A stretch of 64,000 bases of DNA from Mobilisporobacter senegalensis (GCF_003752155.1 NZ_RJVG01000010.1:1-64000), one strand, 5' to 3'. Counted from the stretch's first letter, positions 24,523 to 34,405 are shown. Notes: a model not told the origin generated them from the letters alone. Numbers and translations are program-made.

Positions 24523-24915
24523 CTATTTCCCTACTATGATGTCCACATCATCATCACTATACTCATCCTTAGGTACTATTTTCATCGTGATTTTATTCGG
24601 TAAACAGGCAGCACTCTCACCAACAATGCTTAATTTCCCAGCCCTGATACATACTTTATCCGGACAGTTAGATTCTTCAAAACGTATGGATCCATCTTTA
24701 AATTGATGTATAATTACATGTTTTTCCTGTGGAATTGTGAAAGTCCTATCAACTCCAGCTTTCAAATCTACGGTTTCTACTAATTCTGAATTATAATAAA
24801 TCTCTGCAACTGCTGATTTATCACGGTTGGAGCTTCGATAAAAAATTGACAAACCAAGAGCCAAAAACAGAATCACCGTTATAATAATAAAATCGGATTT
24901 TTTAAAAAATTTCAT
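24523..24915 (-). CDS. eetA: NusG domain II-containing protein (EetA-like)
   Basis: It is 130 residues: a membrane anchor (IIITVILFLALGLSIFY) and an extracytoplasmic NusG_II domain with ESNCPDKVCIRAGKL...AACLPN. The three Cys are conserved in this family and could hold a disulfide or redox role. Members pair with Gx-transporter proteins in FLEET loci (EetA/EetB; the letter assignment is from memory). Confidence 0.85.
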   Translation of the reverse strand: MKFFKKSDFIIITVILFLALGLSIFYRSSNRDKSAVAEIYYNSELVETVDLKAGVDRTFTIPQEKHVIIHQFKDGSIRFEESNCPDKVCIRAGKLSIVGESAACLPNKITMKIVPKDEYSDDDVDIIVGK

Positions 24916-24929
24916 TTCAACCTCTCATA

Positions 24930-25832
24930 TTAGGCAATCAATGCGCTAATAAATATCATTATGGTATTCGTACCCATAATCAGGATAAAGTTCTTTATTG
25001 CTAAAATAAAGGTACTTCCTTTGTCCTGTTGTTTAAAGAATTTACTAATATTTTTTTGAACTAAAAATATAGTAAATAGGGATAGTAAAGTTACCGGGGA
25101 TAAAACCCCAAAAATAACCATAACAACTGTTGCTATATAAGTCAAGTAATAAAGTCCTGCAAAGAGATATAATGACTTCCTGCCTATATAATAAGGAAGA
25201 GTGTGCCTCTTTACAAGAATATCTTTTTCTAAATCACATATATTATTTGCCAGCATGATATTCGCTGTTGTACAAAATGGGGTGATTCCAAATAATATCA
25301 ATCTTATAAACGGAAGTGTATTTAATTCCAAAGCAATTGTCTCTAATTTAATGTCTAAGAGCAGAAAGTAACCTCTTGGCATATTTATATACATAATTAT
25401 AAATGGTATGAGCAGACCATAAAAGAAACCTGATAAGATTTCTCCAAGAGGCTGCCTTGAAATCGGCACCGGGCCATATGTGTAAAAGATACCACAAAGA
25501 AAACAAATTCCACCTATTAATAGTATAACTATATCAGTAAGATACGCCAGATACAGGCCAAGAGCCATACTTAAGCCAAGTAAAATATAAATTATGATAA
25601 GTGCTGTACTTCTTCTGAATTGTAACCTCTGACCATTGTCTTTCGTGTCAATATAATTGTTAATAGCTGTAGTAGTTAAGTCAAACAGAAACATGGACAT
25701 TAAAAATATCAATGTTAATTTCCAGTGAATCGCCTGCTTTTTATACAAAAGAAATGATATTGTCAAAAGAGCAGTAAAAGTGCTGGTTATCTTAGTCTTA
25801 ATCTCAACATAATTTAAAAATCTATTTATCAC
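24930..25832 (-). CDS. dmkA: UbiA-family prenyltransferase (DmkA/MenA-like)
   Basis: It is 300 residues from GTG at 25832, 6 bases after AGGTG; another in-frame GTG overlaps that site. It has about eight to nine membrane segments, with the first Asp motif at NNYIDTKDNGQRLQFRR (N-x-x-x-D-x-x-x-D type) and the second at NNICDLEKDILVKRHTLP. It would prenylate dihydroxynaphthoate to a demethylmenaquinone-like quinone for the electron-transfer chain. No other men genes are in the window, so the naphthoate precursor must be made elsewhere or imported. Confidence 0.88.
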   Translation of the reverse strand: MINRFLNYVEIKTKITSTFTALLTISFLLYKKQAIHWKLTLIFLMSMFLFDLTTTAINNYIDTKDNGQRLQFRRSTALIIIYILLGLSMALGLYLAYLTDIVILLIGGICFLCGIFYTYGPVPISRQPLGEILSGFFYGLLIPFIIMYINMPRGYFLLLDIKLETIALELNTLPFIRLILFGITPFCTTANIMLANNICDLEKDILVKRHTLPYYIGRKSLYLFAGLYYLTYIATVVMVIFGVLSPVTLLSLFTIFLVQKNISKFFKQQDKGSTFILAIKNFILIMGTNTIMIFISALIA

Positions 25833-25899
25833 AATGATCACCTTATATATTATACTGCTTTTGCTATATATAGCCTATTACGCTTATCTAAATACTAGC

Positions 25900-26877
25900 T
25901 TAAGCAAGTCTAGCTGCCTTATTAAGTATTAAAATCAACTTATCTTTTTTGATATCATGAGCATCTAATTGAGTAATTAATTTCATGGATTTATTATGAT
26001 ATTTTTGAACCATAATACGGGTAAAGTCAAGACCGCCTGTTTTTTTAACAGCTTCATTGATCTCTTCTCTGGTGACACCTTCCTGCTTTGCCTTATCTTT
26101 AAACCCACCAAGATTTTTTAAAGCATGAATCAAAGGTAATGTAATTACGCCTTGCTCATAGTCCGACTGCACTGGTTTTAAAGCCTCATCTCTTGTATTT
26201 TCAAAGTCAATACAATCATCTGTTAATTGAAATATCATTCCAATATAGAATCCTAATTGTCTATATTTATTTAAATCTGTTTTTTGATTCTCTAAAAATA
26301 AAGCTCCTGCATAGAAAGATGCTTCAAAAAGTGCTGCCGTCTTTCCAGAAATTATTTTAAGATATTGATATACAGATAAGTTAAGATTTGTATTATTTAT
26401 ATGTTGATTCAATTCGCCAAGGCAAACTTTTCCCATATAATCAGGCATATTAAGTTTTAAATAATCTCCTGCATTTTCAATAGATGTGGTTAATCTAAGG
26501 GCTGTGCATAATAAATAATCTCCGCAGATAACAGCTGTTCTTTTACCATACTTTTTTTGTAAGGTAATTTCACCTCTTCTAAGGTCTGCGTTGTCTATTA
26601 CATCGTCATGAACAAGAGTTGCAAGATGGAGAATCTCAATTGCTGCTGCAATTTTAATTGCATCCGGATGGATATTTCCATCTTCCTTTTCTGCACACAT
26701 AATCACAGACATTGCACGGATAAATTTTCCTCTTGAATTAGTTAAATGTTTTGTATATCCACGTATTATGAGTGGTGAAGTGGATAATATATTATCCACT
26801 TCATCCTTTACAAGTTGAATAGCCTTATCATATGTTATACATTCATTTTTATTCAAATTTAAAGTCTTATTAGTCAT
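25900..26877 (-). CDS. dmkB: Polyprenyl diphosphate synthase (DmkB-like)
   Basis: It is 325 residues with the first Asp-rich motif LVHDDVIDNADLRRG and the second QLTDDCIDFE, plus GKTAALFEASFYAG. It makes the long-chain prenyl tail for the quinone. The start overlaps the ndh2 stop by 8 bp, indicating translational coupling. Confidence 0.92.
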   Translation of the reverse strand: MTNKTLNLNKNECITYDKAIQLVKDEVDNILSTSPLIIRGYTKHLTNSRGKFIRAMSVIMCAEKEDGNIHPDAIKIAAAIEILHLATLVHDDVIDNADLRRGEITLQKKYGKRTAVICGDYLLCTALRLTTSIENAGDYLKLNMPDYMGKVCLGELNQHINNTNLNLSVYQYLKIISGKTAALFEASFYAGALFLENQKTDLNKYRQLGFYIGMIFQLTDDCIDFENTRDEALKPVQSDYEQGVITLPLIHALKNLGGFKDKAKQEGVTREEINEAVKKTGGLDFTRIMVQKYHNKSMKLITQLDAHDIKKDKLILILNKAARLA

Positions 26878-28945
26878 TATAAATATACAACTTTCTTACG
26901 ATTGGTAGTTTCTTCCATAAATTCTTAAGTTTAGGCATTGCATAATAATCCAATCCTAAAGTTCTGCCTCCACCGATTAATACGGCAATAGAAGCAAATA
27001 TCATCCAAAATGTATTCAGGTATAAACCTGTTGTACAAACAAACATGAATTGTAATACTAATGAGAACGCTGATGCTGGAGTGTTGAATAAACCTCCGAT
27101 TAATGCAAGACCTACTAAAATCTCTGCTACTACAATAAATATCTGCATTGCAAGCTGAATATTATCATTAGGCAAAATAAAACTGTCTACAAACCAGTTC
27201 ATTAGAGGTACGTCAAGTTTAAATGCATAATCTCCAATTTTGGATTCTGCTAAATCTTTACCACTAATTAAGATCATCTTAAACAAGCCTAAAAAGTCAA
27301 AGTTAATGAGCACTTCACCAATTGCTTTTGCTGCTTCACCAACTGCTTCTCCTACAGCACCTGTTGCTGCTGTTACCGCATCTGCCACTGGTGCTGCTGC
27401 CGCGCCTGTTGCTGCACTTGTTGCATCTGCCACTGCAGCTGTTGTTTCTACTGCACCTGTTGCTGCTGTTGCTGCATCTGTAGATGCTGTTGCGATACCA
27501 AGAATACTGTTATACCAGGCATCGGCTCCACCAAAGAAACCTGTCAGTTTCGGATCAGTAAACCAGCCTTCAACAATCTTTAAGATTCCTTCAAATACCC
27601 AGACAGCACCAAGCCAGACTCTTAAAGGCATTAACAGGAAGCTAGGTGTTCTATTTGAAAAATGTCCGCCTACAAAACTTCTGCAGTTTCTAATTGTAAA
27701 GAATTCATGTTTTAAGTAGCTGAAAATTTTATTCCATCCAAGTACCTGGATAAAATATACTATATTAATAAAGTGTTTTGCAAACATTGCCAGGAATGAT
27801 GGTAAGCTGAACATAAAGTTAGGAAGACCTACATGGGCAACTCCGTAACGTCCACCGATACATACCATTACACCATGGAAAGCCGGTTTATAAACTTCCA
27901 TATGTCCTTGTCCTGTAATTGCACAAATAATATTATGTGCAGCTGTATGAGCACTTTGTTCACAGTTTTCTACCATCTGTGGAACCGGACGTTCTTCTCC
28001 TTCTGGCACATAATACATATTATCACCAGTAATATATACACTCTCATCTTTTACAGAACGAAGATATGTATCTACCTGGATACGTCCCCCTCTTGTTAAT
28101 TCAAGAGTTTTGCCTGCCTCCTGTGTAACATCGGCGCTTTGAATACCAGCCGCCCAAATTACTGTTCCAGCAGTACCGCGTATAGTTTTATCATTTTGTT
28201 TATATTCAATAAAGTCACTACCTACACCACTAACCATAGCATTAAGGATTAATTTAACACCCATCTTCTCAAGACGTCTTGAAACTTTATTAGAAAGTTT
28301 TTCTGGAAGATTTGGGATTGGCCTGCTTAAGCCATCCACATTAAACATTGTAACTTCTTTTTTATTAATGTCATATTTTTCACAAAGAAAAGGAACGTAC
28401 TCCGCCAATTCACCGACCATCTCTACACCGGTAAATCCTGCTCCTACTACATAGAAAGATAATAATTTCTTTCTGACCTCTGCTTTTGGTTCGCAAGCAG
28501 CTTTTCTAAATATGTTCTGAATATGGTCTTTTAATACAACTGAGTCTTCATAAGACCATAGCTTGAATGAAAATTCTTCTGCACCAGGCACTCCAAAGAA
28601 AGTCGGTTTAGAACCTGCGGATAAAACAATATAGTCGTATTTGTAAGATTCATTCTCTCCGATTACTGTTTTATTAGCAAAATCGATAGATGTCACAGTA
28701 TCAAGTTTCACATCAACTTTTCTACCTGCAAACACTTTATTCAAGCTTATTTTAATGCTATCTTCATCTACACGATTTGCTGCAACTTCATGAAGTTCAG
28801 TAAGCATAGTATGAAATGGATTCTTGTCAATAATAGTAACGCTAATATCATTTTGTTTTTTTAACTTTTTGATTTTTTTAGCTAGTTTTTTTGCTGTCAA
28901 AATACCAGAATAGCCAGCACCCACAATTACAATTCTCTTTTCCAT
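26870..28945 (-). CDS. ndh2: NDH-2 NADH:quinone oxidoreductase fused to a DoxX-like membrane domain
   Basis: It is 691 residues. Residues 1-~430 form a type II NADH dehydrogenase: FAD site IVIVGAGYSGILTAKKL, NADH site FYVVGAGFTGVEMVGELAEY, and the C-terminal GDNMYY/QSAHTAAHN part. From ~435 a DoxX-like domain follows (VWLGAVWVFEGILKIVEGW; AMQIFIVVAEILVGLALIGGL; LVLQFMFVCTTGLY; FWMIFASIAVLIGGGRTLGLDYY). Between its first two membrane helices is an Ala/Thr/Gly-rich insert of about 60 residues (~485-546). It feeds NADH electrons to the quinone and is the first gene of the FLEET operon. Confidence 0.92.
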   Translation of the reverse strand: MEKRIVIVGAGYSGILTAKKLAKKIKKLKKQNDISVTIIDKNPFHTMLTELHEVAANRVDEDSIKISLNKVFAGRKVDVKLDTVTSIDFANKTVIGENESYKYDYIVLSAGSKPTFFGVPGAEEFSFKLWSYEDSVVLKDHIQNIFRKAACEPKAEVRKKLLSFYVVGAGFTGVEMVGELAEYVPFLCEKYDINKKEVTMFNVDGLSRPIPNLPEKLSNKVSRRLEKMGVKLILNAMVSGVGSDFIEYKQNDKTIRGTAGTVIWAAGIQSADVTQEAGKTLELTRGGRIQVDTYLRSVKDESVYITGDNMYYVPEGEERPVPQMVENCEQSAHTAAHNIICAITGQGHMEVYKPAFHGVMVCIGGRYGVAHVGLPNFMFSLPSFLAMFAKHFINIVYFIQVLGWNKIFSYLKHEFFTIRNCRSFVGGHFSNRTPSFLLMPLRVWLGAVWVFEGILKIVEGWFTDPKLTGFFGGADAWYNSILGIATASTDAATAATGAVETTAAVADATSAATGAAAAPVADAVTAATGAVGEAVGEAAKAIGEVLINFDFLGLFKMILISGKDLAESKIGDYAFKLDVPLMNWFVDSFILPNDNIQLAMQIFIVVAEILVGLALIGGLFNTPASAFSLVLQFMFVCTTGLYLNTFWMIFASIAVLIGGGRTLGLDYYAMPKLKNLWKKLPIVRKLYIYND

Positions 28946-28976
28946 TTTAATCTCCTTAATAGATTTTTACTACTGC

Positions 28977-29005
28977 ATTTTAACAAATTCGACTAAGTTC
29001 GTCAA
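28977..29005 (-). promoter_or_regulatory. Promoter of the FLEET operon
   Basis: On the minus strand, TTGACG (29000-29005), 17 bp, TAAAAT (28977-28982). The predicted leader to the ndh2 ATG (with GGAG) is only about 25 bases. Confidence 0.65.
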
Positions 29006-29136
29006 TATATAAACAACCAAACTCCTATCTTTTTAGTATGTTTTTTTTTCAAAACAATATTGGACAGAACTTTTTTCATGAATCAATTATAACATATCCT
29101 TATTAATTTGAATACTGATTTTGATAAAACAGGATA

Positions 29137-29226
29137 TTAATTTATTACATTTATTCCATCTTTGCCCATTTTTAGAATGATGAACACTTCAAAAAAAAGT
29201 AGTGATATCATCAATAATATGACCAT
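29137..29226 (-). CDS. 29-residue hydrophobic peptide after spoVT
   Basis: The frame begins ATG at 29226 with GAGGTGGTGGT directly upstream and reads MVILLMISLLFFEVFIILKM..., one membrane helix with a short polar tail. It lies 20 bp after the spoVT stop, with no terminator between. Small membrane peptides are common in sporulation, so a role there is possible but unproven. Confidence 0.45.
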   Translation of the reverse strand: MVILLMISLLFFEVFIILKMGKDGINVIN

Positions 29227-29246
29227 ACCACCACCTCTTTATTTTA

Positions 29247-29795
29247 TTATTGCTCCATCTGCCTGCCTAAAAATCCTGAAGCAGAAGCTGCAAGTTTTAC
29301 TTCCAGATCTCCAAACTTTGTTTTTTCTTCTTTCCCTAAAATGATTACAGCTCCAATTGCATCACCTTCACTGATTATTGGACTAATTACTTCGTAATAG
29401 TATTTAGTATCATCCTCACCAGTTATTTTGATATAGCTTTTATCCGTTGAAGCTGCTAATATACTTTCTCTCTCATTAATAGCAGTTTCTAATTCTTTAC
29501 TTATAGCTTTGCCCACCAGATCTTTCTTTGAACTTCCGGATACTGAGACTAACTGATCTCTATCTGCAATACACACAATATGTCCAGTAGTTTGTGCTAA
29601 TGAATCTGTATATTGTTTCGCAAACTGGCTTAATTCACCAATAGGCGAGTATTTTTTAAGTATTATCTGACCTTCACGATCTGTAAAAATTTCAAGTGGA
29701 TCCCCTTCACGTATTCTTAATGTCCTTCGTATCTCCTTAGGTATTACAACACGTCCTAAATCATCTATTCTTCTTACAATTCCTGTTGCCTTCAT
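29247..29795 (-). CDS. spoVT: Stage V sporulation protein T (AbrB family + GAF)
   Basis: It is 182 residues: N-terminal AbrB swapped-hairpin domain (MKATGIVRRIDDLGRVVIPKEIRRTLRIREGDPLEIFTD) and a GAF-like sensor domain (VCIADRDQLVSVSG, YYEVISPIISEGDAIGAVIILG). SpoVT tunes sigma-G genes in the forespore. In Bacillus it precedes yabN/mazG; here the FLEET operon is inserted between them. Confidence 0.96.
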   Translation of the reverse strand: MKATGIVRRIDDLGRVVIPKEIRRTLRIREGDPLEIFTDREGQIILKKYSPIGELSQFAKQYTDSLAQTTGHIVCIADRDQLVSVSGSSKKDLVGKAISKELETAINERESILAASTDKSYIKITGEDDTKYYYEVISPIISEGDAIGAVIILGKEEKTKFGDLEVKLAASASGFLGRQMEQ

Positions 29796-29958
29796 AGTAT
29801 GAACTCCTCCATTTTACATTTGTTTATTATCATTTCATCAAAGTGATTAAAAGATATTTCACATTTTCTATCTGTTGTTATGTTTATTATTATTTGTAAA
29901 TTGGAGGAATTTATTCGTAAATCTTCATATTTTTATATTTTTAAACAAATTAATTGAG

Positions 29959-30708
29959 TTAATACTCAATCTCTTTTAATGTCAGACCTTGGAATTCTGC
30001 TTTGGGACCTGCAAGGCTTCTGTCTTTCGTATCTAATATTTTTCTGATTTCTTTTGGTTTCATTTTCCCTTCACCTACTTCTATCAGGGTTCCTGATATA
30101 ATTCTCACCATATTATATAAAAACCCATTTCCCTTAATTGTAATTATGATGTTTTGTCCTTCTCTTGATATTGTAAGTGAATAAATTTCCCTTATGGTCG
30201 TTCTATTATCATTCATTTGAGATGAAAATCCTTTAAAATCATGTTTTCCGATTAGATAATTGGCAGCTGTCTGCATATTTTTTATGTCTAACTGACCTTG
30301 ATGATGGTGAGTATATTTCCTATGAAAAACACTTCCTTTATCTCTATTGTCTATTTTATAAATATATGTTTTGCATCTCGCACTATATCTGCTATGAAAG
30401 TTATTATTTACTTCTTCTATTTTTAATATTCGTATATCATCTTTTAGATTTCCATTCAGCTCTTTTTTTATCTCCTCCAGATCGATCATTGTCTTAGTAT
30501 GAAAATTGGCGGCCATTCCATATGCATGAACGCCCTGGTCCGTTCTGCTTGCCCCAATGATTTTAACTTTCTCATTCAAAATACTACTTAAAGATTCCTC
30601 AATACATCCCTGGATTGATTCTTTCACTGCCTTCTTACCAAGTCTTTGCCAACCTGAATATCCAGAGCCATCATACATAATTGTCATTTTTATATTTCTG
30701 CTAAGCAT
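29959..30708 (-). CDS. truA: tRNA pseudouridine synthase TruA
   Basis: It is 249 residues, with the catalytic Asp motif GASRTDQGVHAYG, IKMTIMYDGSGYSGWQ at the N-terminus and FLYNMVRIISGTLIEVGEG. It modifies U38-40 of tRNA anticodon arms. The start overlaps the upstream natB stop by 8 bp, so it is translated from the same message. Confidence 0.96.
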   Translation of the reverse strand: MLSRNIKMTIMYDGSGYSGWQRLGKKAVKESIQGCIEESLSSILNEKVKIIGASRTDQGVHAYGMAANFHTKTMIDLEEIKKELNGNLKDDIRILKIEEVNNNFHSRYSARCKTYIYKIDNRDKGSVFHRKYTHHHQGQLDIKNMQTAANYLIGKHDFKGFSSQMNDNRTTIREIYSLTISREGQNIIITIKGNGFLYNMVRIISGTLIEVGEGKMKPKEIRKILDTKDRSLAGPKAEFQGLTLKEIEY

Positions 30709-31921
30709 TAAACATTACCTTTTCACTATGAAATGCTTTCGTTATAATAAATACTAATAAACCTGCCGCCACAATTGTAGAGCCGATGGTTGTTAAAAAT
30801 GCCATAACAGGCAATTCACCTATTAATAATTTTTGTATTGCAACTGCACTGCCGTAGATAGGGATAGCATGATAGAAAAGTCCGGCATCTCCCTTTTGAA
30901 ACATTGTTATCATTCCTGCAACGATTACCAAAATATACATAGGAGATACATAAGTATTTGCCTCTTTGGCTGTTTTTGCAAAGACTGCTACCAATGAAAC
31001 AATTGAAACATATAAAAATACCAGTACAAGCATAATTACTAATAATTGAGCTATCTGAATACTGCTAAAGGTAAGTACAACTCCTTCTGTTTCTCCCCCG
31101 GACAGATTTTCTAACATCATTGGCATGATAATAACCATAGATATGGCATAAACGGCAGCGGACATACAAGAAAGTATGGTCAATGATAATAATTTACCCA
31201 TAACTATTTCACTTCTTTTAATTGGGGTAATTAACATACTGGCTAAAGTTCCACGTTCTTTTTCTCCTGTGATGGCATCCACACCAAGACTCATAGCCCC
31301 TGCAAACAACATCATAGTTATAAAATAAGGTAACAGCATGCCCAGAAATTTACCGGTGGCCTTTTCTTCATCTATAATAACAGACTCTTCTGGATTTAGA
31401 TCAATGTTAAATACTAATATATTATTTAGATTTCCGATCCTGCCACTTAAAAGCTGCTTTTGATATGTCAAAAGTACTGTCTCAACAAATTGATTCCTTG
31501 CTTTATTCGAATAATCTTCTGATGGATTATAATAAGTTTTTACTTCTGGAATAAGATCCCCTTCTTTATAATTTATGATTTTATCAAGAAATCCTTCCTC
31601 AAAAATGACAATCGTATCAATTGTCCCTTCCATTACCTTTTGCTTATAATCCAAAAGACTATCATCCGCTTTTATTCCGGTAATCTCTGCATCAAATCCC
31701 GTTGTCTTAATATAATCAGAAAACCCTTCCGGTTCATTTTGTATATATATGATCGGAGTATGTTTTTCAATATCATTCAGCATCGCTTTTTGCATCTGCC
31801 CTATTAGTGTATAGATTCCAATGATTAGAACTACAGGCAGAACAAACAGGCTTACTACTAATTTTTTATCTGCAAAAACTCTTGTTAATTCTTTTTTAAT
31901 GATTAAATTTATAGTTTTCAT
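30701..31921 (-). CDS. natB: ABC transporter permease, NatB-type
   Basis: It is 406 residues from ATG 31921 (GGAGGTG upstream). N-terminal membrane helix, large extracytoplasmic domain (to ~170), then a cluster of five to six helices (LGMLLPYFITMMLFAGAMSLGVDAITGEKERGTLASMLITPIKRSEIV...). The GEKERGT motif is typical of ABC-2 permeases of the NatB sodium-efflux/drug group. Substrate is not certain. Confidence 0.88.
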   Translation of the reverse strand: MKTINLIIKKELTRVFADKKLVVSLFVLPVVLIIGIYTLIGQMQKAMLNDIEKHTPIIYIQNEPEGFSDYIKTTGFDAEITGIKADDSLLDYKQKVMEGTIDTIVIFEEGFLDKIINYKEGDLIPEVKTYYNPSEDYSNKARNQFVETVLLTYQKQLLSGRIGNLNNILVFNIDLNPEESVIIDEEKATGKFLGMLLPYFITMMLFAGAMSLGVDAITGEKERGTLASMLITPIKRSEIVMGKLLSLTILSCMSAAVYAISMVIIMPMMLENLSGGETEGVVLTFSSIQIAQLLVIMLVLVFLYVSIVSLVAVFAKTAKEANTYVSPMYILVIVAGMITMFQKGDAGLFYHAIPIYGSAVAIQKLLIGELPVMAFLTTIGSTIVAAGLLVFIITKAFHSEKVMFNA

Positions 31922-31922
31922 A

Positions 31923-32699
31923 TTACACCTCCTCCTTATTATATTCCTTATATAATTCAAAGAATGCATCTTCTAAATCTTTGGAATTGGTTTTTGTCAA
32001 AATCTCACCAAGTGTTCCATCTGCTACTTTTTGGCCATTAATAATAATTCCGATCCTGTCACAGATCTTTTCTGCTTCTGACATAATATGAGTTGATATA
32101 ATTATAAGTTTTCCTTCCTCTCTTAATTGCTTTAGATAATCTATCACGCTGCGGGCAGTTACAATATCTAATCCATTTGTTGGTTCATCAAAAATAATTA
32201 CTTCAGGATTATGGACCAGACTTACGGCTATGGCCGCTTTTTGCTTCATACCAGTAGACAATTCATCAATTTTTTTGTCTTTAAAATCATTTATTTCAAA
32301 GTAAGAAAAAAGTTTTTCCTGTCTTTCTTCTATAATTTTATCTTCCACACCATGGAGTTTCCCGAAAAAGTGGAACAGATACTCTGGTGAAAATTGAGGA
32401 TCTAATTTTATTTCGTTGGTTAAAAAACCGATATTTTCTCTCACTTGTTCTGAGTTCTTAACTGTGTCAAAACCGCTTACTTTAATGGTTCCATTTGTTG
32501 GTTTTAATAGTGTTGCAATACATCGGAGCGTGGTAGTTTTTCCTGCTCCATTTGGACCAAGCAGTCCGTATATCTCACCACTATTTGCGACAATACTCAC
32601 ATTCTCTACTGCTCTTTTTATATTTTTCTTTGTTTTTAATTCTTTCATCTGCTTTGATGATAGTTTATATATTTTAGTAAGGTTGCTAATTTCTATCAT
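31923..32699 (-). CDS. natA: ABC transporter ATP-binding protein, NatA-type
   Basis: It is 258 residues from ATG 32699 (AGGAGG upstream). Walker A GLLGPNGAGKTT, signature ELSTGMKQKAAIA, Walker B VIIFDEPTNGLD and the switch ISTHIMSEAE. It is adjacent to natB with 1 bp between stop and start, forming an exporter pair, possibly for Na+ given the NatA resemblance. Confidence 0.92.
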   Translation of the reverse strand: MIEISNLTKIYKLSSKQMKELKTKKNIKRAVENVSIVANSGEIYGLLGPNGAGKTTTLRCIATLLKPTNGTIKVSGFDTVKNSEQVRENIGFLTNEIKLDPQFSPEYLFHFFGKLHGVEDKIIEERQEKLFSYFEINDFKDKKIDELSTGMKQKAAIAVSLVHNPEVIIFDEPTNGLDIVTARSVIDYLKQLREEGKLIIISTHIMSEAEKICDRIGIIINGQKVADGTLGEILTKTNSKDLEDAFFELYKEYNKEEV

Positions 32700-32891
32700 G
32701 ATTTTCCTCCTATAATAAAATATTATACTCAAACTATTTGTTTTTCAAAAATTTCCCAGTGTATTAATAAAATATCATAGATATACAAGTTTTTCAAATT
32801 AATTTTTGATTAGAATACCATCTTTTCATTAATAGAGGATTATGCTATAATTCATGAAGTTAGTTAAAAAATATTACAAAGAGGTAATCTA

Positions 32892-34400
32892 ATGATGAAC
32901 GTCGGTTTTGATCCCAAAAAGTACATTGATGAACAGTCAAAATTTATTCTTGAACGTGTTAACAATTATGACAAATTATATTTAGAGTTCGGCGGAAAGC
33001 TAATTGGGGATAAGCATGCTAAAAGAGTTCTCCCAGGATTTGATGAAGACGCAAAAATTAAACTTCTTCAAAAGCTTAAAGATAACACCGAAATTATTAT
33101 ATGTGTTTATGCCGGGGATATTGAACGAAACAAAATTCGTGGTGATTTTGGTATCACCTATGACATGGATGTATTACGTTTAATTGATGATTTAAGAAGC
33201 TATGATTTGGAAGTAAATAGTGTAGTAATCACGCGTTATAATGACCAGCCGGCTACCAAAGTCTTCATTAACAAACTAGAGAGAAGAGATATTAAAGTTT
33301 ATACACATTCAGCCATTGCAGGATATCCTTCAGACATTGATACCATTGTTAGCGAAGATGGTTATGGAAAGAATCCGTACATACCAACTTCTAAACCGAT
33401 TGTGGTAGTTACAGCTCCAGGGCCCGGAAGCGGTAAACTTGCAACCTGCTTAAACCAGCTATATCATGAATATCGCAAAGGTAAGATAACGGGATATTCT
33501 AAATTTGAGACATTCCCTGTATGGAATGTTCCTTTAAAACACCCTCTTAATATTGCCTATGAAGCAGCTACGGTTGACTTAAAAGATGTAAATATGATGG
33601 ATTATTTTCATTTTGAAGAATACAATGAAGTTGCCGTAAATTATAACCGTGACCTTGAGATGTTTCCTGTCATAAAAAGAATTATCGAGAAAATTACAGG
33701 CAAAGAATCTGTATATCAGTCACCTACTGATATGGGTGTGAATCGTGTTGGCTTTGGTATTACCAATGACGATGTGATTAAAGAAGCCTCTAAACAGGAA
33801 ATTATCCGTAGATGTTTTACCACAGAATGTGATTTTAAAAAGGGTCTTGTAGACGAAGAAATTCTCAACCGTATGAAATTAATTATGGAAGAGCTTGAAT
33901 TAAAAAAAGAAGATCGTATTCCTGTAATTCCGGCAAGAGAATATGCTGAAAAATTAAGAGAAACCTCAAAAAATAATGATGTAGCCTCAGTGATTGCATT
34001 TCAATTGCCTAATGGAAAAGTAATTACAGGAAGAGCCTCTTCACTTATGGATTCCTGTTCTGCTGCCATATTAAATTCCATTAAAACACTGGCTAATATT
34101 TCAGATGAAATTTATTTACTCTCTCCAGTGATTCTAGAAACTATTCAAAATCTTAAGGAAAATGATCTTCATAATAAGATCATTGCCCTTAATGCAAATG
34201 AAATCTTAATTGCTTTAAGTATCTGTGCAGTAACCAATCCAACTGCCCAGCTTGCTTTTGAAAAATTATCCGGGCTTAAAGGGGCTCAGGCTCATTCTAC
34301 GGTAATGCTTAATAAAGATGATGAACAGACTTTAAAAAAGCTTGGTATTGATGTTACCTGTGACCCTGTGTATCCTTCTGAAAATTTGTATTATGTATAA
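32892..34400 (+). CDS. DUF1846 family protein
   Basis: It is 502 residues, single gene on the plus strand with GAGGT upstream of ATGATG. Recognised by its start ([20 protein letters not shown]...[22 protein letters not shown]) and [23 protein letters not shown], a nucleotide-binding-like loop. The family is common in Firmicutes and structurally characterised, but its biochemical role is not established to my knowledge. Confidence 0.92.
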   Translation: MMNVGFDPKKYIDEQSKFILERVNNYDKLYLEFGGKLIGDKHAKRVLPGFDEDAKIKLLQKLKDNTEIIICVYAGDIERNKIRGDFGITYDMDVLRLIDDLRSYDLEVNSVVITRYNDQPATKVFINKLERRDIKVYTHSAIAGYPSDIDTIVSEDGYGKNPYIPTSKPIVVVTAPGPGSGKLATCLNQLYHEYRKGKITGYSKFETFPVWNVPLKHPLNIAYEAATVDLKDVNMMDYFHFEEYNEVAVNYNRDLEMFPVIKRIIEKITGKESVYQSPTDMGVNRVGFGITNDDVIKEASKQEIIRRCFTTECDFKKGLVDEEILNRMKLIMEELELKKEDRIPVIPAREYAEKLRETSKNNDVASVIAFQLPNGKVITGRASSLMDSCSAAILNSIKTLANISDEIYLLSPVILETIQNLKENDLHNKIIALNANEILIALSICAVTNPTAQLAFEKLSGLKGAQAHSTVMLNKDDEQTLKKLGIDVTCDPVYPSENLYYV

Positions 34401-34405
34401 GTTTT

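Noticed and set aside
27240-27719. 159-codon plus-strand frame, Ala/Val/Ser-rich
   Set aside because: It is the antisense shadow of the Ala/Thr-rich insert in ndh2; low-complexity DNA keeps the opposite frame open.
29796-29860. Sigma-G promoter before spoVT
   Set aside because: CATACTA-like sequence exists but overlaps the start codon, so it cannot be the -10 of this gene.
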